Shown piece after piece: positions 16,209 to 23,863 of a stretch of 32,216 nucleotides of DNA (position 1 is its first letter; each line of letters opens with the position of its first letter). The position numbers and the translations under genes were made by a program. Source of the stretch: an uncultured Mucilaginibacter sp. Lineage in GTDB: Bacteria; Bacteroidota; Bacteroidia; Sphingobacteriales; Sphingobacteriaceae. Location: contig NZ_CAMLHX010000049.1 of the NCBI RefSeq assembly GCF_946479965.1, forward strand, positions 1-32,216. The letters run 5' to 3'. Below the pieces are notes generated by a model. The model made no database searches. It saw only the letters and a program-made list of their open reading frames with translations, and was not told where the DNA came from.

Positions 16209-17060
16209 ATGGGAGCACTTCAGCTACAAGTTACTATTGATAAAGATTCCGGCTTTTGTTTCGGTGTTATTTACGCTATTGATATGGCCGAAGATATCCT
16301 TGCAGAAGATGGCTACCTATATTGCCTTGGGGATATTGTACACAATGATGAGGAAGTAGGCAGGCTAAAGGCAAAAGGGTTGCGCATTATAGACCACGCT
16401 GCTTTGAAAGACCTGCATAACGAAAAAGTGCTGATACGTGCACATGGTGAAGCGCCGGAAACCTATCGTACGGCGTTAGAGAACAATATTACACTCATAG
16501 ACGCATCGTGCCCTGTGGTACTTAAGCTACAAAACCGCATTAAAACATCATTTGATAACAAAGAAAAGATATTGATATTTGGCAAACATGGACATGCGGA
16601 AGTGGTAGGTTTGCAAGGCCAAACCAATAACGAGGCGCTTGTTTTTCAAGATATCGCCGAATTGGATAACGTAGAACTTCCTCAAAAGATCACCCTTTAC
16701 AGCCAGACCACAAAAAGCATGGATAAGTTTTATCACATAAAAGATGTACTTACCGAGCGTGGTTATGAACTAAATGCTAACGACACTATTTGTCGCCAGG
16801 TATCTAACCGGGACAAGGACCTACCCGCGTTTGCAAAAAACTTTAATAAAGTAGTTTTTGTATCAGGCGTAAAATCATCAAACGGAAAAGTATTGTACGA
16901 GGTATGCCGCAAACATAATCCCGATACTTATTTCATCTCATCCATACCCGAATTAAGTCCGTCTATGTTTTCGCCCGGAGATACAGTTGGCATTGCCGGA
17001 GCGACTTCTACACCCATGTGGTTAATGGAGATGGTAAAAGGTGAGTTGGAATCTTATTAA
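16209..17060 (+). CDS. ispH: 4-hydroxy-3-methylbut-2-enyl diphosphate reductase
   Basis: The 283-residue enzyme makes IPP and DMAPP from HMBPP in the last step of the MEP pathway, using a [4Fe-4S] cluster. The three cluster cysteines are Cys17 in GFCFGV, Cys101 in DASCPVV and Cys195 in TICRQ. Substrate residues His45 (DIVHN), His79 (RAHGE), His129 with Glu131 (GKHGHAEV) and Thr168 (SQTTKS) are present; the SSNS segment of E. coli reads SSNG here. Length is typical, slightly short. It has its own putative promoter though it lies 39 nt after the GT2 gene. A shared terminator separates it from the convergent Fe-S carrier gene. Confidence 0.96.
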   Translation: MGALQLQVTIDKDSGFCFGVIYAIDMAEDILAEDGYLYCLGDIVHNDEEVGRLKAKGLRIIDHAALKDLHNEKVLIRAHGEAPETYRTALENNITLIDASCPVVLKLQNRIKTSFDNKEKILIFGKHGHAEVVGLQGQTNNEALVFQDIAELDNVELPQKITLYSQTTKSMDKFYHIKDVLTERGYELNANDTICRQVSNRDKDLPAFAKNFNKVVFVSGVKSSNGKVLYEVCRKHNPDTYFISSIPELSPSMFSPGDTVGIAGATSTPMWLMEMVKGELESY

Positions 17061-17080
17061 TAGAAAAAATATTTATCAAT

Positions 17081-17121
17081 AAAAAAGCGGCCTCGAAAAT
17101 AATCGAAGCCGCTTTCTATTT
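17081..17121. terminator. Bidirectional terminator between ispH and the A-type carrier gene
   Basis: AAAGCGGCCTCGA (17084-17096) pairs with TCGAAGCCGCTTT (17103-17115) with one mismatch. Read leftward it ends in TTTTTT, making it strongest for the minus-strand gene; rightward the tail CTTTCTATTT is weaker. Confidence 0.75.
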
Positions 17122-17145
17122 ATATAGGTAGATAGTAATATCTTT

Positions 17146-17493
17146 TTATACAGAGAACGAGGTACCGCAACCGCAGGTACTTGCAGCATTTGGGTTGCTA
17201 AAGGTAAATCCGCGGGCATTCAATCCATCCTGAAAATCTATTTGCATGCCTGCAAGATACATGCCATGCGCTTTGTGCATAAATACCTTTATACCTTCAA
17301 TAAAATACTCGTTATCGCCTTCCTTTTTTTGATCGAAGCCTAAAACGTAGTTCATGCCGGCACAACCACCGCCTTCAACACCAACGCGCAGACCAAAACC
17401 CTCGCCTATTTCTTGCTGATCTTTTAATTTATGTAATTCTTTTACTGCGCCGGTTGTAAACGTTACCGGAGCTGCTTCAACGGCTACACTCAT
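17146..17493 (-). CDS. A-type iron-sulfur cluster carrier (IscA/SufA/ErpA family)
   Basis: The 115-residue protein delivers Fe-S clusters to target enzymes. The three ligand cysteines are Cys44 in GGGCAGMNY, and Cys107 and Cys109 in the C-terminal TCGCGTSF. Core family pattern LRVGVEGGGCAGMNYVLGFD and FIEGIKVFMHKAHGMYLAGM is complete and of usual length. Choice between SufA, IscA and ErpA cannot be made from sequence alone. It stands alone; a TATATTTG box lies 20 nt before the ATG. Its neighbour IspH is an Fe-S enzyme, but the genes face each other and are not co-transcribed. Confidence 0.93.
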   Translation of the reverse strand: MSVAVEAAPVTFTTGAVKELHKLKDQQEIGEGFGLRVGVEGGGCAGMNYVLGFDQKKEGDNEYFIEGIKVFMHKAHGMYLAGMQIDFQDGLNARGFTFSNPNAASTCGCGTSFSV

Positions 17494-17513
17494 GTTATTT
17501 TTAATTAACTACA

Positions 17514-17521
17514 CAAATATA
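17514..17521 (-). promoter_or_regulatory. Candidate -7 box (TATATTTG, minus strand) for the A-type carrier gene
   Basis: Exact TAnnTTTG match, 20 nt from the ATG, giving a leader of about 13 nt. No -33 TTTG seen at normal spacing. Confidence 0.4.
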
Positions 17522-17587
17522 AGGTAAAATGCGGATTTTTGTCGAGCCGGCCTTTTTTATGACCTGCACCTAACATATTTCATCAGC

Positions 17588-18118
17588 ATGAATCTTTACC
17601 CTTTTTTATTAGATATAGTAAAATATACTGTTGCCGGTATTGGTGTTGTTTGGATTGCTTTTTATCTTATAAAGCCTTACCTGGATAAACAGGATACAAT
17701 ACAATTGCTGGAGTTAAAAAAAAGCATAAGCAGCCAAACACTGCCCTTGCGCTTGCAGGCATATGAGCGCATGGTATTATTTATTGAACGCGTTAATCCT
17801 GCTAACATGCTTATCCGGTTAAAGGCCGGCGATTATACGGCTGCTGAATTGCATGCCTTAGTTGTAAACGAGGTGCGCAATGAGTACCAGCACAACATTA
17901 CTCAACAGATATATGTGAGTTTACGTGCGTGGGGCGTAGTAAAGCAGTTAAAAAATGATACCCTAAACATAGTTAGCAACGCAGTAAAAGCATTGCCTGA
18001 AAATGCCAGTGGTATGGAACTGGGCAGAATTATTTTAGCACACCTAAGTCAGTTAGAAAACGATCCTTACGACATAGCCGTCGGCCTCATCCGCAAGGAC
18101 CTTGACAATATATTATAG
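17588..18118 (+). CDS. Membrane-anchored helical protein of unknown function
   Basis: The 176-residue protein has one N-terminal membrane segment (about residues 10-30, [18 protein letters not shown]) and a mostly helical cytoplasmic part ([40 protein letters not shown]). I recognise it as a conserved Bacteroidota protein without assigned function that often precedes methylmalonyl-CoA mutase genes, but that recollection was not checked. The mutase begins 4 nt after its stop, so they are co-translated. Confidence 0.78.
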   Translation: MNLYPFLLDIVKYTVAGIGVVWIAFYLIKPYLDKQDTIQLLELKKSISSQTLPLRLQAYERMVLFIERVNPANMLIRLKAGDYTAAELHALVVNEVRNEYQHNITQQIYVSLRAWGVVKQLKNDTLNIVSNAVKALPENASGMELGRIILAHLSQLENDPYDIAVGLIRKDLDNIL

Positions 18119-18122
18119 TATT

Positions 18123-19670
18123 ATGCCGGGCAAAAAGGTTACAACCACATCGGGGATTGAGATAAAGGAGGTTTATACCGAACCCTCGGCGATGAATGAA
18201 TTACCCGGCGAGTTCCCTTACACGCGAGGCATACAAAAAGACATGTATAGGGGCAAACCCTGGACTATGCGCCAATACGCAGGTTTTTCAACGGCAGAAG
18301 AATCTAACAAGCGCTATCATTATCTATTAAGCCAAGGCACAATGGGCCTATCTGTGGCATTTGATCTGCCTACACAAATTGGTTACGATTCTGATCATGA
18401 ATTATCAGAGGGCGAGGTGGGCAAAGTAGGTGTGGCTATTGATTCATTAAAAGATATGGAAGCGTTGTTTAATGGCATTAAACTAGCAGACATCACCACC
18501 TCTATGACCATCAACGCAACGGCCGCCACGCTATTGGCTATGTATATCGCGTTAGCAAAAAAGCAAGGGGCAGATCTGAAACAGCTTTCGGGTACGGTAC
18601 AGAATGATATATTAAAAGAGTATGCCGCGCGTGGCACCTATATATATCCTCCAACTCCATCTATGCGGCTGATAACAGATATATTTGAGTATTGCAGCAA
18701 AGAGCTTCCTAAATGGAACACCATATCTATATCAGGCTACCATATTCGCGAAGCGGGCTCAACCGCGGTGCAAGAGTTGGCTTTTACATTAGCTAATGGC
18801 AAAGCATATTTAAATGCGGCAATCAGTCGAGGCCTGGATATTAATGTATTTGCCAAAAGGCTTTCATTCTTCTTTAACTGTCATAACAATTTTTTTGAGG
18901 AGATAGCCAAATTCAGAGCAGCGCGGCGCATGTGGGCCAACATCGCCAAACAAATGGGCGCTACCGATGCAAATGGCCAAAAGCTTCGCTTTCATACGCA
19001 AACCGGCGGATCAACGCTTACAGCACAGCAGCCAATGAATAACATAAGCCGTGTAACGGTGCAGGCACTTGCCGCTGTGCTCGGTGGAACCCAATCTTTA
19101 CATACCAACAGTTTTGACGAAGCTATTGGGCTACCCAGCGAAGTGGCAGCGCAAATAGCCTTACGTACCCAACAGATCATCGCTTTTGAAACCGGTGCCA
19201 CAGATACTGTCGATCCATTGGCCGGCTCCTATTTTATAGAGGCACTAACTGATGAACTGGAAAAAGCTGCGTATATATATATAGGTAAGATAGATGCCAT
19301 GGGCGGCGCTGTTAAAGCAATTGAGCAGGATTACATGCAACAGGAAATTGCAGCGGCTGCCTATATCTATCAAAAAGAAATAGAAACAGGCGAGCGGATA
19401 ATTATTGGGGTAAACAAATTTGAGCAGAAGGGCGAAAAAACCGAGGCTTCTTTCAGGGTTGACGATAAAATAAGGCAAGCTCAGATCGCAAAAATAAATG
19501 AGCTTAAAGCATCAAGAGATAACGTGCTTGTTAACTCATCATTGCTTAACTTAAAAAAGGCGGCTGAGGGTAACGAGAATTTAATGCCCTATATTTTGAC
19601 GGCGGTTGAAGCATATGCTACCCTTGGCGAAATTGCCGGCACACTACGCGAGATATTTGGTGAATATTAA
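18123..19670 (+). CDS. Methylmalonyl-CoA mutase catalytic (large) subunit, B12 domain separate
   Basis: The 515-residue protein is the acyl-CoA mutase TIM barrel. By alignment with the Propionibacterium enzyme by eye, Tyr52 (MRQYAGF) corresponds to Tyr89, Arg170 (ARGTYIYPP) to Arg207, His207 (SGYHIRE) to His244, and Arg246/Ser248 (KRLSFF) to Arg283/Ser285. Tyr and Arg at the first two positions indicate methylmalonyl-CoA rather than isobutyryl-CoA. The protein ends before any cobalamin-binding domain (no DxHxxG), so a separate small subunit must exist elsewhere. I chose ATG 18123; a TTG at 18102 would overlap the previous gene. It interconverts methylmalonyl-CoA and succinyl-CoA. Confidence 0.92.
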   Translation: MPGKKVTTTSGIEIKEVYTEPSAMNELPGEFPYTRGIQKDMYRGKPWTMRQYAGFSTAEESNKRYHYLLSQGTMGLSVAFDLPTQIGYDSDHELSEGEVGKVGVAIDSLKDMEALFNGIKLADITTSMTINATAATLLAMYIALAKKQGADLKQLSGTVQNDILKEYAARGTYIYPPTPSMRLITDIFEYCSKELPKWNTISISGYHIREAGSTAVQELAFTLANGKAYLNAAISRGLDINVFAKRLSFFFNCHNNFFEEIAKFRAARRMWANIAKQMGATDANGQKLRFHTQTGGSTLTAQQPMNNISRVTVQALAAVLGGTQSLHTNSFDEAIGLPSEVAAQIALRTQQIIAFETGATDTVDPLAGSYFIEALTDELEKAAYIYIGKIDAMGGAVKAIEQDYMQQEIAAAAYIYQKEIETGERIIIGVNKFEQKGEKTEASFRVDDKIRQAQIAKINELKASRDNVLVNSSLLNLKKAAEGNENLMPYILTAVEAYATLGEIAGTLREIFGEY

Positions 19671-19676
19671 ATCTAT

Positions 19677-19697
19677 ATTATTTCTAAAAGAAATAAT
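19677..19697. other. Perfect 9-bp AT-rich hairpin after the mutase gene
   Basis: ATTATTTCT and AGAAATAAT pair around AAA. It begins 7 nt after the mutase stop. No T run follows, and the stem is weak, so terminator function is doubtful. Confidence 0.35.
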
Positions 19698-19784
19698 TGT
19701 TGCCTGCAAAACGCGCGGATGCCCTTTAATATATTTATAGAATAGAGTTCAAAAACCGCCTAAATAACGCCCAAACGCACTATA

Positions 19785-19800
19785 ATGTGTTAGAACACAT
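19785..19800. promoter_or_regulatory. 16-bp palindrome in the dnaA upstream region, possible operator
   Basis: ATGTGTT and AACACAT are exact inverted arms around AG. It sits about 200 nt before dnaA. Such dyads often bind dimeric regulators, but no factor can be named. Confidence 0.35.
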
Positions 19801-20004
19801 GTTTTAACGTTTTCGATGCCAATAATATACTTTATTGTTCTGAAAAACACACAATAGATACACGCATTTTTTTCAAATTTATTTCAATAAAAAGTTAAAA
19901 ATTAATTTTTTAATTCGCTTTTTTTCTGAATATTCGATGTTCCGTAGCAGACCCAAAGAATGTATCGCTGAGGGTTGTAATTCAATATTTTACTAAAATT
20001 TTAT

Positions 20005-21432
20005 ATGGAAAAAACTTGTACTAACGTTTGGAATTGCTGCCTGCAAATCATAAAAGACAATATACCGGCCCAAAGCTTCAAAACCTGGTTTGAGCCGATA
20101 AAAGCTTTAAGGATGGAAGGAAGTGTTTTAACGATACAAGTTCCCAGCCTGTTCTTCTACGAATGGTTAGAGGAGCACTATGTTGGCCTGCTGCGTAAAA
20201 CAATTAAAAAACAATTGGGTGACGACGGGCGTTTGGAATATAATATTGTTGTTGAACAATCCTCGGCAAGTAAACCGTATACTACAAATATGCCGTCAAA
20301 CGGTAACGGTGCCGAGTCAAAAAAGCAGTCTATGCCCATTCCCATTTCAATTAATAAGGATATAAAAAACCCGTTTGTTATACCAGGGCTTAAAAAGCTG
20401 AATGTTGACCCGCAGCTTAATCGCCAATATACCTTTGAAAATTTTGTTGAGGGAGATTGCAATCGTTTGGCCCGTTCGGCAGGTTATGCCGTGGCAGCCA
20501 AACCGGGTGGTACATCATTTAATCCGTTAATGATCTATGGTGGTGTAGGTTTAGGTAAAACCCACCTGGCGCAGGCCATAGGTAATCAAATTAAACAAAC
20601 GCTGCCTGATAAACTGGTACTTTACGTATCATGCGAGAAGTTTACCCAACAGTTTGTTGACGCGCTTAAACATAATAACATTAATGATTTTGTGAACTTT
20701 TATCAAGCTATTGATGTACTGATAATGGATGACGTTCACAACTTTGCCGGCAAAGAAAAGACTCAGGATTTCTTTTTCCATATATTCAATCACCTGCATC
20801 AATCTGGCAAGCAACTGATCATTACTTCAGATAAAGCGCCTAAAGATCTGGCTGGTTTAGAGGAGCGCCTGCTGTCAAGGTTCAAATGGGGCCTTTCTGC
20901 CGATCTGCAGATCCCTGATCTGGAAACCCGTATGGCTATCCTTAAAAATAAAACATATCAGGATGGTATCGATTTGGGCGACGATGTGATTGAATACGTA
21001 GCACACAACATTGACAATAACGTACGTGAGTTGGAAGGCGCAATGGTATCACTATTGGCACAGTCAACCCTTAACCGCAAGGAAATAGATCTGAACCTAG
21101 CTAAGCAAATGTTGAAGAACTTTGTAAAAAATTCTTCAAAAGAAATATCGATGGAGTACATACAAAGCTTGGTTTGCGAATATTTTGAAGTACCAATTGA
21201 GATGGTTAAATCACAAACCCGTAAGCGCGAAATTGTACAGGCAAGACAAATATCAATGTACCTGGCTAAGGCGCATACCAAAAGCTCGCTTAAATCTATA
21301 GGTAGCTTTTTTGGCGGACGTGACCACTCAACGGTTATCTACGCTTGCCAAACGGTAGAGGATTTAATTGATACAGACAAGAAATTTAAAGGTTACGTAG
21401 CCGATATACAGAAAAAGTTGAAAATGAGCTAG
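20005..21432 (+). CDS. dnaA: Chromosomal replication initiator DnaA
   Basis: The 475-residue protein binds DnaA boxes at the origin and opens DNA in its ATP form. Domain I is residues 1-80 (CLQIIKDNIPAQSFKTWFEP), domain II a short linker (80-140), domain III the AAA+ ATPase with Walker A GGVGLGKTH (179-187) and Walker B LIMDDVHNF (239-247), and domain IV the C-terminal DNA-binding part with the signature GGRDHSTV (437-444). In the sensor region ERLLSRFKWG supplies the arginine finger. All domains are intact. It is monocistronic, with a terminator downstream. Confidence 0.98.
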   Translation: MEKTCTNVWNCCLQIIKDNIPAQSFKTWFEPIKALRMEGSVLTIQVPSLFFYEWLEEHYVGLLRKTIKKQLGDDGRLEYNIVVEQSSASKPYTTNMPSNGNGAESKKQSMPIPISINKDIKNPFVIPGLKKLNVDPQLNRQYTFENFVEGDCNRLARSAGYAVAAKPGGTSFNPLMIYGGVGLGKTHLAQAIGNQIKQTLPDKLVLYVSCEKFTQQFVDALKHNNINDFVNFYQAIDVLIMDDVHNFAGKEKTQDFFFHIFNHLHQSGKQLIITSDKAPKDLAGLEERLLSRFKWGLSADLQIPDLETRMAILKNKTYQDGIDLGDDVIEYVAHNIDNNVRELEGAMVSLLAQSTLNRKEIDLNLAKQMLKNFVKNSSKEISMEYIQSLVCEYFEVPIEMVKSQTRKREIVQARQISMYLAKAHTKSSLKSIGSFFGGRDHSTVIYACQTVEDLIDTDKKFKGYVADIQKKLKMS

Positions 21433-21470
21433 ATTGATATCGAATTTCGAATGTTCGATTTCGGATTTAA

Positions 21471-21499
21471 GGCGCTGTGGGTAACCGTGGCGCTTTTTA
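21471..21499 (+). terminator. Rho-independent terminator of dnaA
   Basis: GGCGCTGTGG pairs with CCGTGGCGC (four G-C pairs, then G-U wobbles and a GTAA loop), followed by TTTTTATTT. It begins 38 nt after the dnaA stop. Confidence 0.65.
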
Positions 21500-21536
21500 T
21501 TTAGCAGCCTTTTTTGCGTGAAGATGGACTTAATGT

Positions 21537-21938
21537 TTAATACATATAAGCCAGTGGGCCATCCTTAACTACCAGCACAGACCATCCTGGTTTAGAACCA
21601 ACTGCAACAGATGCAATAAACTTATCGCGGATGTAAATGCCGACTTCGATTATTCCATCATCTTTTGATTCTGTCCACTCGCATCTTATTTCGTCTTCGC
21701 TTGCGACGGGTTTTATAACCGCATCCTTTGACAAATATTCCTTCGGATTTAAAAACGGCATATCTTCTGGTAACCAAAACGAGGTTGCAGGCGGTTCCTG
21801 TTGATTATATAGCCAGACATCGCCGATAACGTCTTCTCCTTCGTATAAGTAAGCATAAGCAACACGACTATCATCTTCTATTTTGACAGTATAGTGATTG
21901 TCAAATTCACAAACTATTCGGGTGGTGAGAACAGACAC
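21537..21938 (-). CDS. Small protein of unknown function
   Basis: The 133-residue protein has no signal peptide and looks beta-rich: alternating strands (TTRIVCEFDNHYTVKIEDDS, VAYAYLYEGEDVIGDVWLYN, EVGIYIRDKFIASVAVG) broken by a proline-rich loop QQEPPATSFWLPEDMP. The start is GTG, since no in-frame ATG fits. No domain recognised. It follows the SH3-like secreted protein gene by 24 nt and may share its transcript. Confidence 0.6.
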   Translation of the reverse strand: MSVLTTRIVCEFDNHYTVKIEDDSRVAYAYLYEGEDVIGDVWLYNQQEPPATSFWLPEDMPFLNPKEYLSKDAVIKPVASEDEIRCEWTESKDDGIIEVGIYIRDKFIASVAVGSKPGWSVLVVKDGPLAYMY

Positions 21939-21962
21939 TTCAAAAGAATTTATAATTTCAAA

Positions 21963-22613
21963 TCAGTCGCAGAAGTAATAAGATATTTTAACCGCTTCTT
22001 TAAGTTTTATAATTTTCAACTCTTCCATCGGAAAATTATTATCATTAGAAAAAAGAGGTTCCATAAATACAGTAGCTTGCTGATGGGTTAAGCCTTTCAA
22101 ATACAATTCGGTATCAACACAACCATCAAATACGCTCGATATGGATATATTGCCATTCTTATAATTCGTCGTTGTCTTTTCGTATTCATCCTTACCTTTT
22201 ACCTTACTGGTTCGCGCTATGCCATAGTTTCTTTTCAGATAATCTTCATCTGATTCAGACACGCCGTACCGATCCATAATAAAGGGTGGCATTTTTAATA
22301 AGTAGGCATCAAATACATAACCCTGTTTGCCTTGGTAGGAAACTTTTATCCAGTTTCCTTTCAGACTTTTTAACAGGGCGCTATTCTTAACGGGCATTGT
22401 GGCCGCCCCAAAAGATTTATCACCTATTACTTTTACCGGCTTTCCGTATGCTATGGTGAGTAGGGTTTTAGCGGAGAAGGCCGGTTGCTGCTTTAGCGCA
22501 AGCCCTTTAATTGCCCAAACATTAAGTTGCTCTCCCGCTTTAATTGGCTGAGCTTTTGAAAAAGTAACCTGGATTAGCGTAATCAGTGAGATTAAAATGC
22601 ATTTAAAATTCAT
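21963..22613 (-). CDS. Secreted SH3-like domain protein
   Basis: The 216-residue protein has a signal peptide (MNFKCILISLITLIQVTFSK, cleavage near residue 21). Residues about 30-105 form a bacterial SH3-like (SH3b) domain: LNVWAIKGLALKQQPAFSAK then TIAYGKPVKVIGD and GNWIKVSYQGKQGYVFDAYL, the usual strand order ending in GYV. The C-terminal half (110-216) is unassigned and ends in KISYYFCD. SH3b domains often bind peptidoglycan or serve as adaptors in exported proteins; the partner is unknown. Confidence 0.78.
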   Translation of the reverse strand: MNFKCILISLITLIQVTFSKAQPIKAGEQLNVWAIKGLALKQQPAFSAKTLLTIAYGKPVKVIGDKSFGAATMPVKNSALLKSLKGNWIKVSYQGKQGYVFDAYLLKMPPFIMDRYGVSESDEDYLKRNYGIARTSKVKGKDEYEKTTTNYKNGNISISSVFDGCVDTELYLKGLTHQQATVFMEPLFSNDNNFPMEELKIIKLKEAVKISYYFCD

Positions 22614-22664
22614 TTCTAATATTTCACATTGTTAACGATTAAAACTATTAAGCTTCCCCCACTA

Positions 22665-22871
22665 TTATCTTATCCCCATCACCTTCCTATACTCCACCTG
22701 CAAAGCCATCAAACAATCAGCACACATACAGCCTTCAAAATTCTCGCTGATGTATTGCACCTCATTTAGGGTTAATTGCACATTGCTGCATTGGCATTTG
22801 GTATAAGAATTTGCTTTACACTCTATGCGTTTGCCACAGCGGTCGCAGGCTATTATCTCGTGCTTGATCAT
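22665..22871 (-). CDS. Cysteine-rich CWC-type small protein
   Basis: The 68-residue cytoplasmic protein has eight cysteines grouped as CDRCGKRIEC, KCQC and CMCADC, which fits the cysteine-rich CWC family, likely a small zinc-binding fold. Function of the family is unknown. The family assignment is by motif memory. The gene is separated by 51 nt from the SH3-like gene and by 29 nt from the outer-membrane protein upstream. Confidence 0.72.
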   Translation of the reverse strand: MIKHEIIACDRCGKRIECKANSYTKCQCSNVQLTLNEVQYISENFEGCMCADCLMALQVEYRKVMGIR

Positions 22872-22900
22872 TACTTCAAGATACCGAACCGCCGCGAATT

Positions 22901-23641
22901 TTAAAAGTTATAGGCTAAAAATATATTTCCGGCGTACGCCTTATAATCAGGATTAATAGGCGTATCAAAAACACCTACAATTGTCGTCTTTGCCATACCG
23001 ATATTGTAACGCACTTCCAGTCCTATGTTTATTCTATTGGTAACCGCAAAATTCAAACCCAATTTCGGACCTAAAAAGGGTACGCTAGAAGATTGAGATG
23101 TTTCATTGATCTCCTGGGGCGTTTCGCCGGTAAGTTTATATTTAGAAGATATAAAGCCCCCGTTGAGCCCTGCATAAAAGCTTGCTGATGGTGTGATCAG
23201 CCACTCATATGCCGCACCTAAATAAGCTCCAACACCTGTAAAGTTACTTACTCTTATTTCTCCTACAGTGCTGACTTGGCCGGCAAACTCAAATTCTATT
23301 GGATAAGAGCTTTGCTTAGGTTGATATGCTCTATAATCCACTGTACCCGAGAAGATAAAATGATTTATTTTTTTTGAAAGCGTTATGCCAAATGTAGGTG
23401 CGCCTTTATAGGAACCTCTTAATCCTCCCAGTGGCGATTCGTACCCGCCATTTAGGGCTAACAACCATCCGTCGCTTGTGATGTAACCACCACTACCACT
23501 ACCGGCCCTACTGCCGCCAAGTATATTACCATCGGCATTAGTGCCCATTCGGCGTTGTGCTTGCGAAGGCAAACAAATTATCATTAGGAAAGATACCGGG
23601 ATGGCGAAAGAATAAAATAAGCGTTTGAAACTGAAGTGCAT
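22901..23641 (-). CDS. Predicted outer-membrane beta-barrel protein
   Basis: The 246-residue protein has a signal peptide (hydrophobic 12-24, cleavage after AQ near residue 29), then a low-complexity Gly/Ser stretch (GGSRAGSGSGGY) and a series of alternating amphipathic strands (GWLLALNGGYESPLGGL, HFIFSGTVDYRAY, GVGAYLGAAYEWLITPSASF, FAVTNRINIGLEVRYNIG). It closes with the classical C-terminal signature IFLAYNF ending in phenylalanine. It is probably an 8-stranded OmpA/OmpW-like barrel. Ligand or role is unknown. Confidence 0.8.
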   Translation of the reverse strand: MHFSFKRLFYSFAIPVSFLMIICLPSQAQRRMGTNADGNILGGSRAGSGSGGYITSDGWLLALNGGYESPLGGLRGSYKGAPTFGITLSKKINHFIFSGTVDYRAYQPKQSSYPIEFEFAGQVSTVGEIRVSNFTGVGAYLGAAYEWLITPSASFYAGLNGGFISSKYKLTGETPQEINETSQSSSVPFLGPKLGLNFAVTNRINIGLEVRYNIGMAKTTIVGVFDTPINPDYKAYAGNIFLAYNF

Positions 23642-23804
23642 GTATAAAGGTAAGATATGGGTTGACGCCTCTAATTTAACACATTTTTTTAACCGACACT
23701 AAAAAATCTCCTTTAAGCTATAGTTAATTTATTGATTAATAGCATTTTTTGCATTTTTAATGCCTCTTGCAATAAAAACGATTTAAAAGCCATTGTAAAC
23801 AAGA

Positions 23805-23840
23805 GCAAAAAAAAGGCGCCTTAACAAATGAGGCGCCTTT
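23805..23840 (-). terminator. Rho-independent terminator of nrdA
   Basis: AAAGGCGCCTTA (23812-23823) and TGAGGCGCCTTT (23829-23840) form a 12-bp stem with a 5-nt loop; on the minus strand it ends in an 8-nt T run. It starts 23 nt after the nrdA stop. Confidence 0.85.
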
Positions 23841-23863
23841 CATAATTTAAATTTATTTAGGGT

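Larger units (their letters stand above)
19671..20004. other. Non-coding interval upstream of dnaA
   Basis: This AT-rich 334-nt gap carries a 9-bp AT hairpin just after the mutase (19677-19697), a short palindrome (19785-19800) and a long AT-rich run (about 19868-19925). No TTATCCACA-type DnaA boxes were found by eye, so it is not called as the origin, though promoter and autoregulatory sites for dnaA must lie here. No clear TAnnTTTG was seen. Confidence 0.5.

Noticed and set aside
18165..18172. AAGGAGG-like sequence inside the mutase gene
   Set aside because: It lies within the coding region and precedes no plausible start codon.
19671..20004. Chromosomal origin next to dnaA
   Set aside because: No cluster of DnaA boxes was found; AT-richness alone is not enough.
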